From contig NC_015276.1 of NCBI RefSeq assembly GCF_000192865.1, positions 186,001 through 250,000 of the forward strand: a stretch of DNA of 64,000 nucleotides, read 5' to 3'. This DNA is from Marinomonas mediterranea MMB-1 (GTDB taxonomy: Bacteria > Pseudomonadota > Gammaproteobacteria > Pseudomonadales > Marinomonadaceae). A program made the position numbers and the translations under genes. The notes under the pieces are model-generated. The model ran no database searches and was not told where the DNA came from. It saw nothing but the letters and a program-made list of their open reading frames with translations. Within the stretch, counting starts at the first letter, position 1; every line of letters begins with the position of its first letter. This document shows positions 7,341 to 15,178 of this stretch, in pieces.

Positions 7341-8231
7341 CTAAGACTTTTCTCTTTTTGGTAGCTTTCTACTTAGGCTGCTTTCAGAAATGTTTAGGAT
7401 TCTCGCAACCTCTTTTTGTGTATCGAAATATTGGCTTGTGTGTTTTACCACCAGTTCCTCCACTTCTTTTAACAGCTGCTTCATATCGACACTTTTGCCT
7501 GATGCCGGAAGAGAAAAACGTATTAAAATGGATCTTAACTCTAGGTGAAACTTGCGCTCTTTCGAGAACGGCACAAACTTCATCATCACAAAGAGCTTGT
7601 GTTTGTCAGTAAGGGAAATAAATGCAAATAGCATCACGCAATTCGCTAGAGATAGAAAGCCTGCCATGTTTAGCTTATAGCCCAGCTGCATTAGAATTAC
7701 GATGAGCACCGCAATTGTAATAAAGGGGGCAAATGAAAGTATTGCGACCGTGCATCGTTTTTTTGTCAGCACACCACCCTTGGCGATTCCAATGATCAAG
7801 GCAGAGATAGCTAGGAATAGAGATATTAAGATATAGAGTTGGAAAACTATGTAATAGTTGCCCGTAATTCTGGTAATAGACCCATTTGGAAGTAACTGAT
7901 ACCCTGATATCAAGAGATCGCTAAACAAAATGCCTGCGGACAAAAGGTAGGCGATTAAGGGACTTATAATATTCTGCAAAATCCTGAAAACGCCTGAAAT
8001 TTCTGTACATACTACCAAAAGATAAAGCGCAACAAAGATTGCGCTGCAATAGTAAAACTTTAAAAGGAGGAAATCGTAGCCCAGTCGAAAAAAGCAAAGT
8101 AGTTCGATAGCGTTCAGGAAAAGCGTTGCCAGCAAAAAGTAATAGAAATACTTCTGCTTAGATACATTTGAGTAAAAAAACAAATAGCACTTAATTAACA
8201 GTGCTAGAGCTGATGGCAACGCCCAGATCAT
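7341..8231 (-). CDS. 7TM membrane protein with C-terminal Fis-type helix-turn-helix (paralogue 1)
   Basis: This 296-residue paralogue of the next gene downstream has about seven membrane segments (roughly 3-20, 29-48, 56-76, 88-108, 127-150, 161-183 and 188-207). A cytosolic tail follows with DMKQLLKEVEELVVK (249-263) and the helix-turn-helix QKEVARILNISESSLSRKL (272-290). The recognition helix is identical in both copies, so both probably bind the same DNA, while the membrane parts have diverged. It starts nine bases after the ketosynthase stop, with an aagga ribosome site, which makes co-transcription likely. Interpretation as a membrane-bound transcription regulator is an inference from architecture. 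A kinase or phosphorylation domain is absent. Confidence 0.75.
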   Translation of the reverse strand: MIWALPSALALLIKCYLFFYSNVSKQKYFYYFLLATLFLNAIELLCFFRLGYDFLLLKFYYCSAIFVALYLLVVCTEISGVFRILQNIISPLIAYLLSAGILFSDLLISGYQLLPNGSITRITGNYYIVFQLYILISLFLAISALIIGIAKGGVLTKKRCTVAILSFAPFITIAVLIVILMQLGYKLNMAGFLSLANCVMLFAFISLTDKHKLFVMMKFVPFSKERKFHLELRSILIRFSLPASGKSVDMKQLLKEVEELVVKHTSQYFDTQKEVARILNISESSLSRKLPKREKS

Positions 8232-8240
8232 TTTATATCC

Positions 8241-9236
8241 TTAAAAAATTATTCCGCTCTGGCTAATTGACATTCCACTTCCTGCACCGCCAACCAGAAC
8301 CTTTTCACCGTGTTCCGGTTTGGCATTGTATATATTGAACGGAATAGTTACTGTAGCAATATTACCATAGTCTTTATAAGAAATGGGTGTAATTTCAGGC
8401 GAGACATTAGCCATGCTAGACATACGAATATGGGGCTTCTTCCCGACTTGATGGCAAATGAAGCGTCCGACATCTAGCGAACTCCAGTTCAGATAAGAGT
8501 ATGTTTTCTCAATCATAGCAGAGTGCAGGCGAATCATCATCGAACTGATTTTTCCCATTACCATTTGTCCGTTATATCCGTTTTTTGTTGCACCTATTTT
8601 GCAAAGATCGGCATATTTTCCGTTTGTATAAAGATTATAGAATTGAAATCCTCTTGTATCTGTTTTGGGGGTTAGAATCATAGCCGCTCCGCCATCACCA
8701 AGTGTCAGTGCTCCTATCTCTTTTTTTAAATCTGCCTTATTTTTTTTTAATTTATCTATGTAGTGGGAAGTAATATCTGTAGTCACTTCTCCAGTAACAA
8801 CTAACACATGAGTGGCATTGCTGCCTTGCATAAATTGGTCTGCGATCATTATGCCATTCATAAAACCATGACACGCATTTGACACATCGAAGCAAATGGC
8901 GTTAGTACAACCTAGTTCATACTGAACTTTATGAGCGATAGAAGGTTCTATCCACTCTTTGCTTATACCGCAAAAAATAACCGCATCGATTTCGCTCGGA
9001 GAGATTCCGCTCGTTCTCAATGCTTCCTCGCCTGCTTTTATAGCGAGAGTGCTCGGTAATTCGTCCGGTCTAGCGACGCGTCTTTTTTCGATGCCACATA
9101 CGTCATCTAGCCAACTTTCCGATAGGCCATAGTTCTTCTCCGAGTTGATTTCAAACATCAGTTCCTTTGATGTCACAACTTGTTCAGGAAAGTAGGCACC
9201 GATGCCCGCAATTTGACAATTGCCTTTGATTATCAT
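8241..9236 (-). CDS. KASIII (FabH-like) beta-ketoacyl synthase
   Basis: This 331-residue thiolase-fold enzyme has the complete FabH-type catalytic triad: C122 (SNACHGF), H262 (ICHQVGKKPH) and N292 (YGNIATVTIP), together with the GGAGSGMS glycine loop near the C-terminus. Enzymes of this type condense an acyl thioester with malonyl-ACP or a second acyl group. It is unlike a housekeeping FabH in sequence and in context (no fabD/fabG/acpP nearby), so a dedicated role in making a small acyl-derived molecule is more likely. It is the first gene of a minus-strand set with two 7TM-HTH regulators. The ATG at 9236 is preceded by ggaga. A 284-bp AT-rich gap separates it from the divergent small gene. 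Confidence 0.85.
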   Translation of the reverse strand: MIIKGNCQIAGIGAYFPEQVVTSKELMFEINSEKNYGLSESWLDDVCGIEKRRVARPDELPSTLAIKAGEEALRTSGISPSEIDAVIFCGISKEWIEPSIAHKVQYELGCTNAICFDVSNACHGFMNGIMIADQFMQGSNATHVLVVTGEVTTDITSHYIDKLKKNKADLKKEIGALTLGDGGAAMILTPKTDTRGFQFYNLYTNGKYADLCKIGATKNGYNGQMVMGKISSMMIRLHSAMIEKTYSYLNWSSLDVGRFICHQVGKKPHIRMSSMANVSPEITPISYKDYGNIATVTIPFNIYNAKPEHGEKVLVGGAGSGMSISQSGIIF

Positions 9237-9520
9237 GTTTTGATCTCCGAATAATTTGCAACATTGCGTTTTCGATCATCTAACGTCGGAGCACGATTCC
9301 AAAGCGGAAAAATATGGTATTTCACAAACGAAATCGCTATAAAAGGTGGATTTCATATATGGAATTATGTTGTTAACCTTATGATAAATATAGTAAAAAT
9401 AATAAATTCGAATTGATTTCGGATTGCATAAAAAAAATGGCTTTAATTGCTCTAAAAGTTTTGACTTAGACGCTTTAAAGCTCTCTACTAGAGACTAGTT
9501 TTTGGCAAATGGAGTAGGGA

Positions 9521-9880
9521 ATGATGCTAAAAGATATGCGAACTAGTTCCTTTTCTAGGGATGGAAATGCAGGTCAGGCAATCGATCATTTATCTGAAAC
9601 TTCTTTCACTAGAGAAGAAGTTGACCACCTCCATGCACTTATCGTGCGATTAATCCAAACTGGCGGACAATACGAATTGTTAGATATTGCAACCGCCGCC
9701 GCAATATTACACAAGCCCGAATGGATGGAAGAACTCTCTGCTCATTTAGAGGCAAGTGGTGTCAACATGAATCGAAATACCGCAGATTTGAATTACGCGA
9801 TTAAAGCTGCATGGGAAAAGTTTTCACAAGGAACACCGTTAGAAGCGGCGTCTTATATTCTTAAGAACTTTGTTTTGTAA
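9521..9880 (+). CDS. Small hypothetical protein
   Basis: I do not recognise this 119-residue protein. It has no signal peptide or membrane segment and is predicted to be mostly helical, with an acidic middle (FTREEVDHLHALIVRLIQTG) and a C-terminal WEKFSQGTPLEAASYILKN. The start ATG 9521 follows ggag by six bases; ATG 9524 is an alternative. It stands alone between the divergent ketosynthase gene and the bufferin operon, whose proposed promoter lies after its stop codon. An AT-rich upstream region with a TCTCTA-C-TAGAGA palindrome (9482-9494) may hold its control site. It could belong either to the ketosynthase module or to the buf locus. Confidence 0.6.
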   Translation: MMLKDMRTSSFSRDGNAGQAIDHLSETSFTREEVDHLHALIVRLIQTGGQYELLDIATAAAILHKPEWMEELSAHLEASGVNMNRNTADLNYAIKAAWEKFSQGTPLEAASYILKNFVL

Positions 9881-9916
9881 GACATAAAAGAAAACAAAAA
9901 AAATATCGAATTTTTT

Positions 9917-9942
9917 GTAAGAACCTCCTAACTTGATACGAC
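9917..9942 (+). promoter_or_regulatory. Candidate ECF-sigma promoter of the bufferin operon
   Basis: GTAAGAACCTC (9917-9927) and CGAC (9939-9942), with 16 bases between the GTAAGA hexamer and CGAC, parallel the element before the ECF sigma gene (GTAATAACTTC ... CGTC). It lies 60 bases ahead of the precursor start codon. This makes the sigma factor at 5466-6095 the likely activator of the buf operon. Confidence 0.5.
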
Positions 9943-10001
9943 AAAGCAATGTAACAAATAAAATGATCTGTTGTTAATCGTCTAAAAGTGAGGAATTGGT
10001 T

Positions 10002-10277
10002 ATGAATAAATCTAAAGCTTCTTTGGCACTGGCTCTTGGTACTGCTGTCGCAATCTCGGCTGTGGCTGTTCCTGCTCAGGCTGCAAGCAAAGAAAAATGT
10101 TACGGTGTTGCCTTAGCTGGCCAAAATGACTGCGCAGCTGGCCCGGGCACTTCTTGTGCAGGTACTTCGAAAACGGATTATCAAGCAAATGCATGGAAAC
10201 TGGTTCCCGCTGGCACTTGTACTGATATGAAGTCTGAAACGTCTTCGACAGGATTCGGTCAACTGAAAGCATTCTAA
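10002..10277 (+). CDS. bufA: Bufferin-type RiPP precursor (DUF2282, BufA1-like)
   Basis: This 91-residue exported precursor has a Sec signal peptide (residues 1-27, ending VPAQA) followed by a short core with four cysteines: C33 (EKCYG), C44 (QNDCA), C52 (GTSCAG) and C73 (PAGTC). This is the DUF2282 pattern. In the characterised bufferins, known to me from Caulobacter, an MNIO enzyme modifies core cysteines to thiooxazole-type heterocycles, and the product sequesters copper in the periplasm. All four cysteines are present here. The ATG at 10002 has gagg eight bases upstream; an in-frame TTG at 9996 is less likely. The gene is first in the tight series precursor, MNIO enzyme, DUF2063, and has an ECF-type promoter element before it. 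Confidence 0.85.
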   Translation: MNKSKASLALALGTAVAISAVAVPAQAASKEKCYGVALAGQNDCAAGPGTSCAGTSKTDYQANAWKLVPAGTCTDMKSETSSTGFGQLKAF

Positions 10278-10291
10278 AACGGATACGATTG

Positions 10292-11188
10292 ATGTTTAGC
10301 CGTTTTAAGTCAAGCGGAAGTCGATCTTCCGCTTCTGGCTTTCCCTTCGCACCTTCTCAGGTGCTGTCTGGGGTGAGCTTAAAACCTGCCTATTACCACG
10401 AAATTTTAGAGTCTCGTCCTAAAGTCGGGTTCTTTGAAATTCACGCTGAGAACTATCTTAGTGACGGTGGGCCAGGCCCGTTTTATCTCGAAAAGATACG
10501 ATCTCTTTACCCCATTACGATTCACGGTGTTGGCATGTCTATTGGTTCTGAAACGGCCATTGATAGAGACCACCTTGATCGTGTTAAGAGACTTGTAGAC
10601 CGTTTTCAACCCGAGGTGTTCTCCGAACATTTAGCTTGGTCGACTCATGGCCCTGCGTATCTCAATGATTTGTTGCCAGTGGCATACAACAAACGCACAC
10701 TTGATCGTGTTTGTTATCACATAGATGAGCTTCAAGATCACTTGAAAAGGCGAGTCTTGATAGAAAACCCTTCCACCTACATCGCGTTTAAAACAAGCGA
10801 TATGAGCGAAATTGAGTTCATCAGCGAGATGGCATCGCGCACGGGGTGTGGATTACTATTAGACGTGAACAATGTCGAAGTGAGCTGCTTCAATCACGAT
10901 ACTGACCCATATGATTACCTAAATAATTTTCCTCATCACGAAGTAGGGCAAATTCATTTAGCGGGTCATACCTTGGATGAAAACCCTGTTCGACCTCTGA
11001 AAATAGACAGCCATGACGCTGCTGTGGATCAAGATGTCTGGTCTTTGTATCGGCATACTCTCAAGCTAGCAGGCGATATGCCGACTTTGATTGAACGTGA
11101 CGGGAACTTGCCCTCGTTAGCGGCCTTAATTCAAGAGGCCGAACACGCTGATGCGTTGCGAAAAATGATGAAAAAGGAAGTGGTATGA
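10292..11188 (+). CDS. bufB: MNIO (DUF692) RiPP-modifying oxidase
   Basis: This 298-residue TIM-barrel protein belongs to the DUF692 family, now called multinuclear non-haem iron oxidases. Metal-ligand-rich motifs are visible in order: FEIHAENY, HGVGMSIGS, FSEHLAWS, IENPSTY, LLLDVNNVEV, GQIHLAGHT and IERDGN. The known role in bufferin loci is oxidative modification of precursor cysteines, with DUF2063 as the partner for substrate recognition. The start ATG 10292 lies 14 bases after the precursor stop. A TTG one codon upstream is possible. Its stop overlaps the next start (ATGA), as expected for a stable enzyme-partner pair. Confidence 0.9.
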   Translation: MFSRFKSSGSRSSASGFPFAPSQVLSGVSLKPAYYHEILESRPKVGFFEIHAENYLSDGGPGPFYLEKIRSLYPITIHGVGMSIGSETAIDRDHLDRVKRLVDRFQPEVFSEHLAWSTHGPAYLNDLLPVAYNKRTLDRVCYHIDELQDHLKRRVLIENPSTYIAFKTSDMSEIEFISEMASRTGCGLLLDVNNVEVSCFNHDTDPYDYLNNFPHHEVGQIHLAGHTLDENPVRPLKIDSHDAAVDQDVWSLYRHTLKLAGDMPTLIERDGNLPSLAALIQEAEHADALRKMMKKEVV

Positions 11189-11934
11189 ATCAGTCGGACT
11201 TTGTTATTTCCCTCTTGAATAATCACGACACGGCATTGAGCGGGTTGGCGGGCAGTACTGAAGAAAATAAAGCGAGATTCAATGTTTATCGAAATAATGT
11301 GTTTTCTTCTTTAATCGACGCATTAGGCGATATATTTTCGGTGTCTAAGCAACTTGTTGGTGAGGATTTTTTTCGGGCAATGGCCCGAGTTTACATTGCA
11401 GACAATCCGCCACAGTCTCCTATTTTGAGTCAATATGGAGACCGCTTTCCCGAGTTTATAGAGGCGTTTGAACCTGCTAAAAGCGTATCGTATTTGGCAG
11501 AACTTGCTTATGTAGAGAGAAATTTACTCACGTTGACGCACAGCGCGGAGTCTCCAACGCTGACTCTCGACGAAGCGCGTCATCGATTAAGTCAAATTCA
11601 GGACCCCGCGAAACTGGTATTGGTTCTTCCAAAAACAACCTTTCTTTGCCAATACCGTTATGCCGTTGGGTCGATTTGGTGGGCGCATCAGCCTAAGTCT
11701 TTGTTTAAGCTTGCGTCTATCGACATTGAGATGCCGGAATATGTGCTATTTGCTAAGGCACACTTGTATGGGCAATGCTTTGTGCTAAACGCTGATGAAG
11801 CGTATTTCTTAAACGCACTGATCGAGGGTAAAGGGTTTGAGGATGCTATTCCGAACAGTGAATCATTTGATTTAGGCGGATCATTGGCTAAATTCATGGA
11901 ATGGCAACTCTTTGAGGCAATAGATGAACGCTAA
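11185..11934 (+). CDS. bufC: DUF2063 partner protein of the MNIO enzyme (BufC-like)
   Basis: This 249-residue protein has the DUF2063 N-terminal domain (residues 1-95, with FNVYRNNVFSSLIDALGDIF and PPQSPILSQYGDRFPEFIE). The less conserved C-terminal domain resembles a RiPP precursor-recognition fold and contains WWAH and YFLNALIEGKGFEDAI. In MNIO systems this partner delivers the precursor peptide to the oxidase in the cytosol. It overlaps bufB by four bases, indicating translational coupling. The length and order (A, B, C, then DoxX) match bufferin operons. Assignment to the family is firm; the recognition role is from known relatives. Confidence 0.87.
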   Translation: MNQSDFVISLLNNHDTALSGLAGSTEENKARFNVYRNNVFSSLIDALGDIFSVSKQLVGEDFFRAMARVYIADNPPQSPILSQYGDRFPEFIEAFEPAKSVSYLAELAYVERNLLTLTHSAESPTLTLDEARHRLSQIQDPAKLVLVLPKTTFLCQYRYAVGSIWWAHQPKSLFKLASIDIEMPEYVLFAKAHLYGQCFVLNADEAYFLNALIEGKGFEDAIPNSESFDLGGSLAKFMEWQLFEAIDER

Positions 11935-12019
11935 AGCTAAGTGCAAATTAGAATGCTTTTGCACTTTTTCTAACGAGAACTGAATAACCGAGCTTTAAAA
12001 TAACAACTAAGGAACCCGC

Positions 12020-12490
12020 ATGCTTGAAAAAATTAACTGTCTATCGACGACATTATTTGAAAAAATACCTGAATCTCTTGTGTTGTTCGTTGCGCGTTTT
12101 TCAATCGCCGCCGTATTTTGGAAATCGGGTCAAACTAAGATCGAAGGTTTTTCCTTAGATATTATCAGCATGAAGTTCCAACTTGGGATGCCTAGACTGG
12201 CTGAGTCTACGGCCTTTCTGTTTGAATATGAATATGGGTTACCATTGATTCCGCCTGCGATCGCTGCTGTGTTAGCGACTGTTGCAGAACACGTTTTGCC
12301 TGTTTTAATTCTGTTTGGTTTCTTTACTCGATTTGCCGCACTCGGCCTTGCTGGGATGACGTTGGTTATTCAAACCTTTGTGTACCCAGATGCCTACCCA
12401 ACTCACGGCACTTGGTTAGCCATTTGCTTATTGCTGATGCTGCGCGGAGCCGGCTCACTGTCATTGGATCGTGTTCTGTTTAAAAAATAA
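12020..12490 (+). CDS. bufD: DoxX family membrane protein (BufD-like)
   Basis: This 156-residue protein has four predicted membrane helices (about 20-45, 75-100, 105-125 and 128-148). It carries the DoxX features RFSIAAVFWKSGQTKIEGF near the N-terminus and a loop that is well conserved in copies linked to DUF692 (YPDAYPTHGTWLAICLL). DoxX proteins are poorly characterised; in bufferin clusters the product is taken to support export, redox or membrane functions. The start ATG 12020 follows aagga. An 85-base gap separates it from bufC, but there is no terminator before it, so it is most likely in the same transcript, which ends in a strong terminator after it. Confidence 0.85.
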   Translation: MLEKINCLSTTLFEKIPESLVLFVARFSIAAVFWKSGQTKIEGFSLDIISMKFQLGMPRLAESTAFLFEYEYGLPLIPPAIAAVLATVAEHVLPVLILFGFFTRFAALGLAGMTLVIQTFVYPDAYPTHGTWLAICLLLMLRGAGSLSLDRVLFKK

Positions 12491-12542
12491 AACGTTATCC
12501 GAGTGATTGTCATGCGGCGATAAAGAAAGCTCTTTGCATGTG

Positions 12543-12590
12543 AAAGCCATAAAAAACGCCCATCTAAAAGTGGGCGTTTTTTATGGCTTT
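12543..12590. terminator. Strong two-way intrinsic terminator
   Basis: A 20-bp perfect inverted repeat (12543-12562 and 12571-12590) has the loop tctaaaag. The G+C-rich part is cgccca/tgggcg, flanked on one side by six A and on the other by six T, so it works from both directions. It ends the buf operon on the plus strand and the chemoreceptor gene on the minus strand. Confidence 0.9.
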
Positions 12591-12645
12591 TTATGTTGTA
12601 AGGCAATCAAATAAGCCACCTTACAATGATTAGCAAGATATTAGG

Positions 12646-14265
12646 CTAAGGTAGACGAAACGTCGAAGTTGCGCTTTGGGTGGCATTCGCTGCCCCTGTT
12701 AGATCGTCTGACAGCGATGCCAAGGTTTTCGCCGCGAGATTGTTCTCTTGGGTAGCCGCGACAATTTCACGAATTCTATTGGCAATGCCTTCGGCTTCCT
12801 CAGCTTGATGCTGAGCGAGTTGGTTTAAATTGTCTAGGCTTTCTAAGGATTGGGCCGAATCTTGCTCTAACTGGCTCAGAGGCTCTACAACACTGTCAAT
12901 TTGCGCGACTCCTTGGCGCATTTTCTCTTGACCGTGTTCCATCTCCTTAGACACTTGAGAAGCTTGTGTACTGATGGACGTGATGATCTTATCAATGGAT
13001 TCCGTAACATCAGCTGTATTATTCGCAAGATTTCGAACCTCATCGGCGACAACAGCAAACCCTCTGCCACTTTCACCTGCTCGCGCGGCTTCAATAGAGG
13101 CGTTTAACGCCAGAAGATTCGTCTGTTCGGCAATGTTTCGAATATTAGTGACAAATTCGGCTACTTCAGCCGCGTCTTCATTGAGTTTTGCTACGGCTTG
13201 CGAGGTTTCGTCAATGTAGCTTGCAACCGAAATGATGTCCTTTGAGGTCGCTGATATGACCGACGAACCTTTTTGTGCAAGCTCGTGGGCCGTTTGAGCT
13301 TGGTTTCGTGAAACGGAAACATGCGAGGCCATGCTGCGGATGTCGTCTGTTAAACCGTTGACCGAGCTTTCTATTTCACTTGCCATACTGTCTTGCGTAT
13401 GCGAGCTGGTATGTACTTGGTTAACGGTATGACCCATGTTCTCTGTGGAGGTCACAACGGTCTGTGCGCTGCTATCAATGCGTTTAATGACCTCTATTAG
13501 ACCATTGCGCATTGATTCAACACTTGAAACGAGTTCTTCGAATTCGCCTTTTGCTTGAATGTTTGCTTTGTGGCTTAGATCGCCTTTTGCCACGTTTGTT
13601 AATAGCGTGATCACTTGTTTAAGCGGTGTCACGATACTATTAGTGATAAGGATCGACATTACCAGTCCAGCGATGATCGCAGTAATACCAGCAACAATAG
13701 TGATGATGCTGGCCGTTTCTGTCTCATAGAGCACGTCTTGTTGATTTTTTGCCATCATCGAACGCTGACGTTCAGATAATTGGTTTGCTTGATCTAAGAA
13801 GGTTTGAAGCGCTTGTCGAGTGGGCCCTGCCATCTGCATTTTTGCATCAGATTGTTCGCCAAACTCAATGGCCTCAACAGTTGATTGCAGTTCGGCTTGA
13901 TAAGCCGTTTTTTGTGCCGCCAGTTTAGTCACCAGACTGCTGCCTTGTTGGGTAGTGACTAAGGCTTGCATTTCCTCTAGGATCGCGTCCATTCGAGCGT
14001 TTCGCTGGTCGATCTCCTTATATATATCAACGCGTTGATCCCGCTCTTCCAAAACAAATAAGAGTAACAAGCGACTGGCAAGACTTTCTGCCTGAATATT
14101 CAGCTCACTGCTTAATTCCACTAACGCGGCGTTCTCTTCAACAATTTCTTCCAAATTAGTGTTGAGAGATTGTAGGCGAGAAATAGAAAGCCCAGAAATC
14201 ATGACTAACAAGACGAGCAGCAGAATATAACTAGCTCGTAGTCGGCTTTTTATACTTGTAAACAT
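12646..14265 (-). CDS. Methyl-accepting chemotaxis protein with four-helix-bundle type sensor
   Basis: This 539-residue chemoreceptor has TM1 at about 10-30, then a roughly 155-residue helical periplasmic domain (ELSSELNIQAESLASRLLLL..., resembling the 4HB/TarH-like ligand domain). TM2 is at about 188-210, then HAMP to about 265 and a cytoplasmic coiled coil with the signalling hairpin IAEQTNLLALNASIEAARAG. The protein lacks a C-terminal CheR-binding pentapeptide (it ends STFRLP). The ligand cannot be told from sequence. It lies downstream of znuB on the same strand with a 76-bp gap; an aaggag is 12 bases before the ATG. Any link with zinc is unsupported. Confidence 0.9.
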   Translation of the reverse strand: MFTSIKSRLRASYILLLVLLVMISGLSISRLQSLNTNLEEIVEENAALVELSSELNIQAESLASRLLLLFVLEERDQRVDIYKEIDQRNARMDAILEEMQALVTTQQGSSLVTKLAAQKTAYQAELQSTVEAIEFGEQSDAKMQMAGPTRQALQTFLDQANQLSERQRSMMAKNQQDVLYETETASIITIVAGITAIIAGLVMSILITNSIVTPLKQVITLLTNVAKGDLSHKANIQAKGEFEELVSSVESMRNGLIEVIKRIDSSAQTVVTSTENMGHTVNQVHTSSHTQDSMASEIESSVNGLTDDIRSMASHVSVSRNQAQTAHELAQKGSSVISATSKDIISVASYIDETSQAVAKLNEDAAEVAEFVTNIRNIAEQTNLLALNASIEAARAGESGRGFAVVADEVRNLANNTADVTESIDKIITSISTQASQVSKEMEHGQEKMRQGVAQIDSVVEPLSQLEQDSAQSLESLDNLNQLAQHQAEEAEGIANRIREIVAATQENNLAAKTLASLSDDLTGAANATQSATSTFRLP

Positions 14266-14341
14266 AGTGTTAACGCACTCCTTTCGTATGAATTACCGTT
14301 AGACGAAGGATAGGCGTGATTTATGACAGACGCGAGCGTAT

Positions 14342-15139
14342 TTATATTACTTTTTTGCTCCTTGTCGGTATTGAGTAGGCAACCAAAAATAACGTTGCGG
14401 CGCAAACGACCACACTTGGACCTGTTGGTGTGTCCCATTGATACGATGCCCAGAGGCCGCCACATACTGAGAGACAGCCGATCAAACTGGCCATCGACGC
14501 CATTTGAACGGGAGTTTGCGACAGTTTACGCGCTGTCGCAGCGGGAATGATCATTAGCGAGGTAATGAGCAAAACGCCCACTATTTTCATCGCGATGGCG
14601 ATGACCAAGGCAACCAGCAACATCAGTAAAAGACGAGTGGTTTCAACTGGGTACCCTTCAACCTTTGCAAGTTCTTCGTTAACCGTCATTGCCAAAAGTG
14701 GTTTCCAAAATACGGCAAGCAGTAGTAAAACGGCAATGCCGCCACCGTAGATCCAGTAAAGATCATTTTGACTAACGGCAAGCAGGTCGCCAAATAAGTA
14801 ACTCATCAGGTCGATGCGCACGTCATCTAGAAAGCTGACAGCGACCATGCCTAAGGAGAGTGAAGAATGAGCCAAGATGCCCAGCAATGTGTCAGTCGCA
14901 ATAATATGTTTCTTTTGTAATGTCACCAAAGCGGCTGCCAACCCAACACACAAAACGATGATGGCTAAGTTTAAATTCACATCAAAAAGGAACCCAAGTG
15001 CAATGCCGAGCAGTGCGGAGTGCGCTAGTGTGTCTCCAAAGTAGGCCATGCGACGCCACACGACAAACGCGCCTAAAGGGCCCGCAATGGCCGCGACGCC
15101 CAGTCCACCGACTAATGCTCTAAACATCAGCTCGATCAT
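14342..15139 (-). CDS. znuB: Zinc ABC transporter permease ZnuB
   Basis: This 265-residue inner-membrane permease of the ABC-3 family has about eight membrane helices. It works with ZnuC and a periplasmic ZnuA to import Zn2+. Family landmarks include the start MFRALVGGLGVAAIAGPLG, then RRMAYFGDTLAHSALLGIA (the ATPase-contact loop) and VGVLLITSLMIIPAATARKL. The ATG at 15139 has a weak ribosome site; the gene follows znuC by 39 bp. ABC-3 permeases also transport manganese or iron, but the adjacent zur and the upstream Zur box favour zinc. Confidence 0.9.
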   Translation of the reverse strand: MIELMFRALVGGLGVAAIAGPLGAFVVWRRMAYFGDTLAHSALLGIALGFLFDVNLNLAIIVLCVGLAAALVTLQKKHIIATDTLLGILAHSSLSLGMVAVSFLDDVRIDLMSYLFGDLLAVSQNDLYWIYGGGIAVLLLLAVFWKPLLAMTVNEELAKVEGYPVETTRLLLMLLVALVIAIAMKIVGVLLITSLMIIPAATARKLSQTPVQMASMASLIGCLSVCGGLWASYQWDTPTGPSVVVCAATLFLVAYSIPTRSKKVI

Positions 15140-15178
15140 GAATAAATCTCCGAATATGAGTAAATAAAATTAAATGAG

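Noticed and set aside
7271..7612. Plus-strand reading frame of 113 codons across the first part of paralogue 1 and the gap
   Set aside because: It overlaps the helix-turn-helix end of a well-supported minus-strand gene, and its composition (hydrophobic then low complexity) is an antisense artefact.
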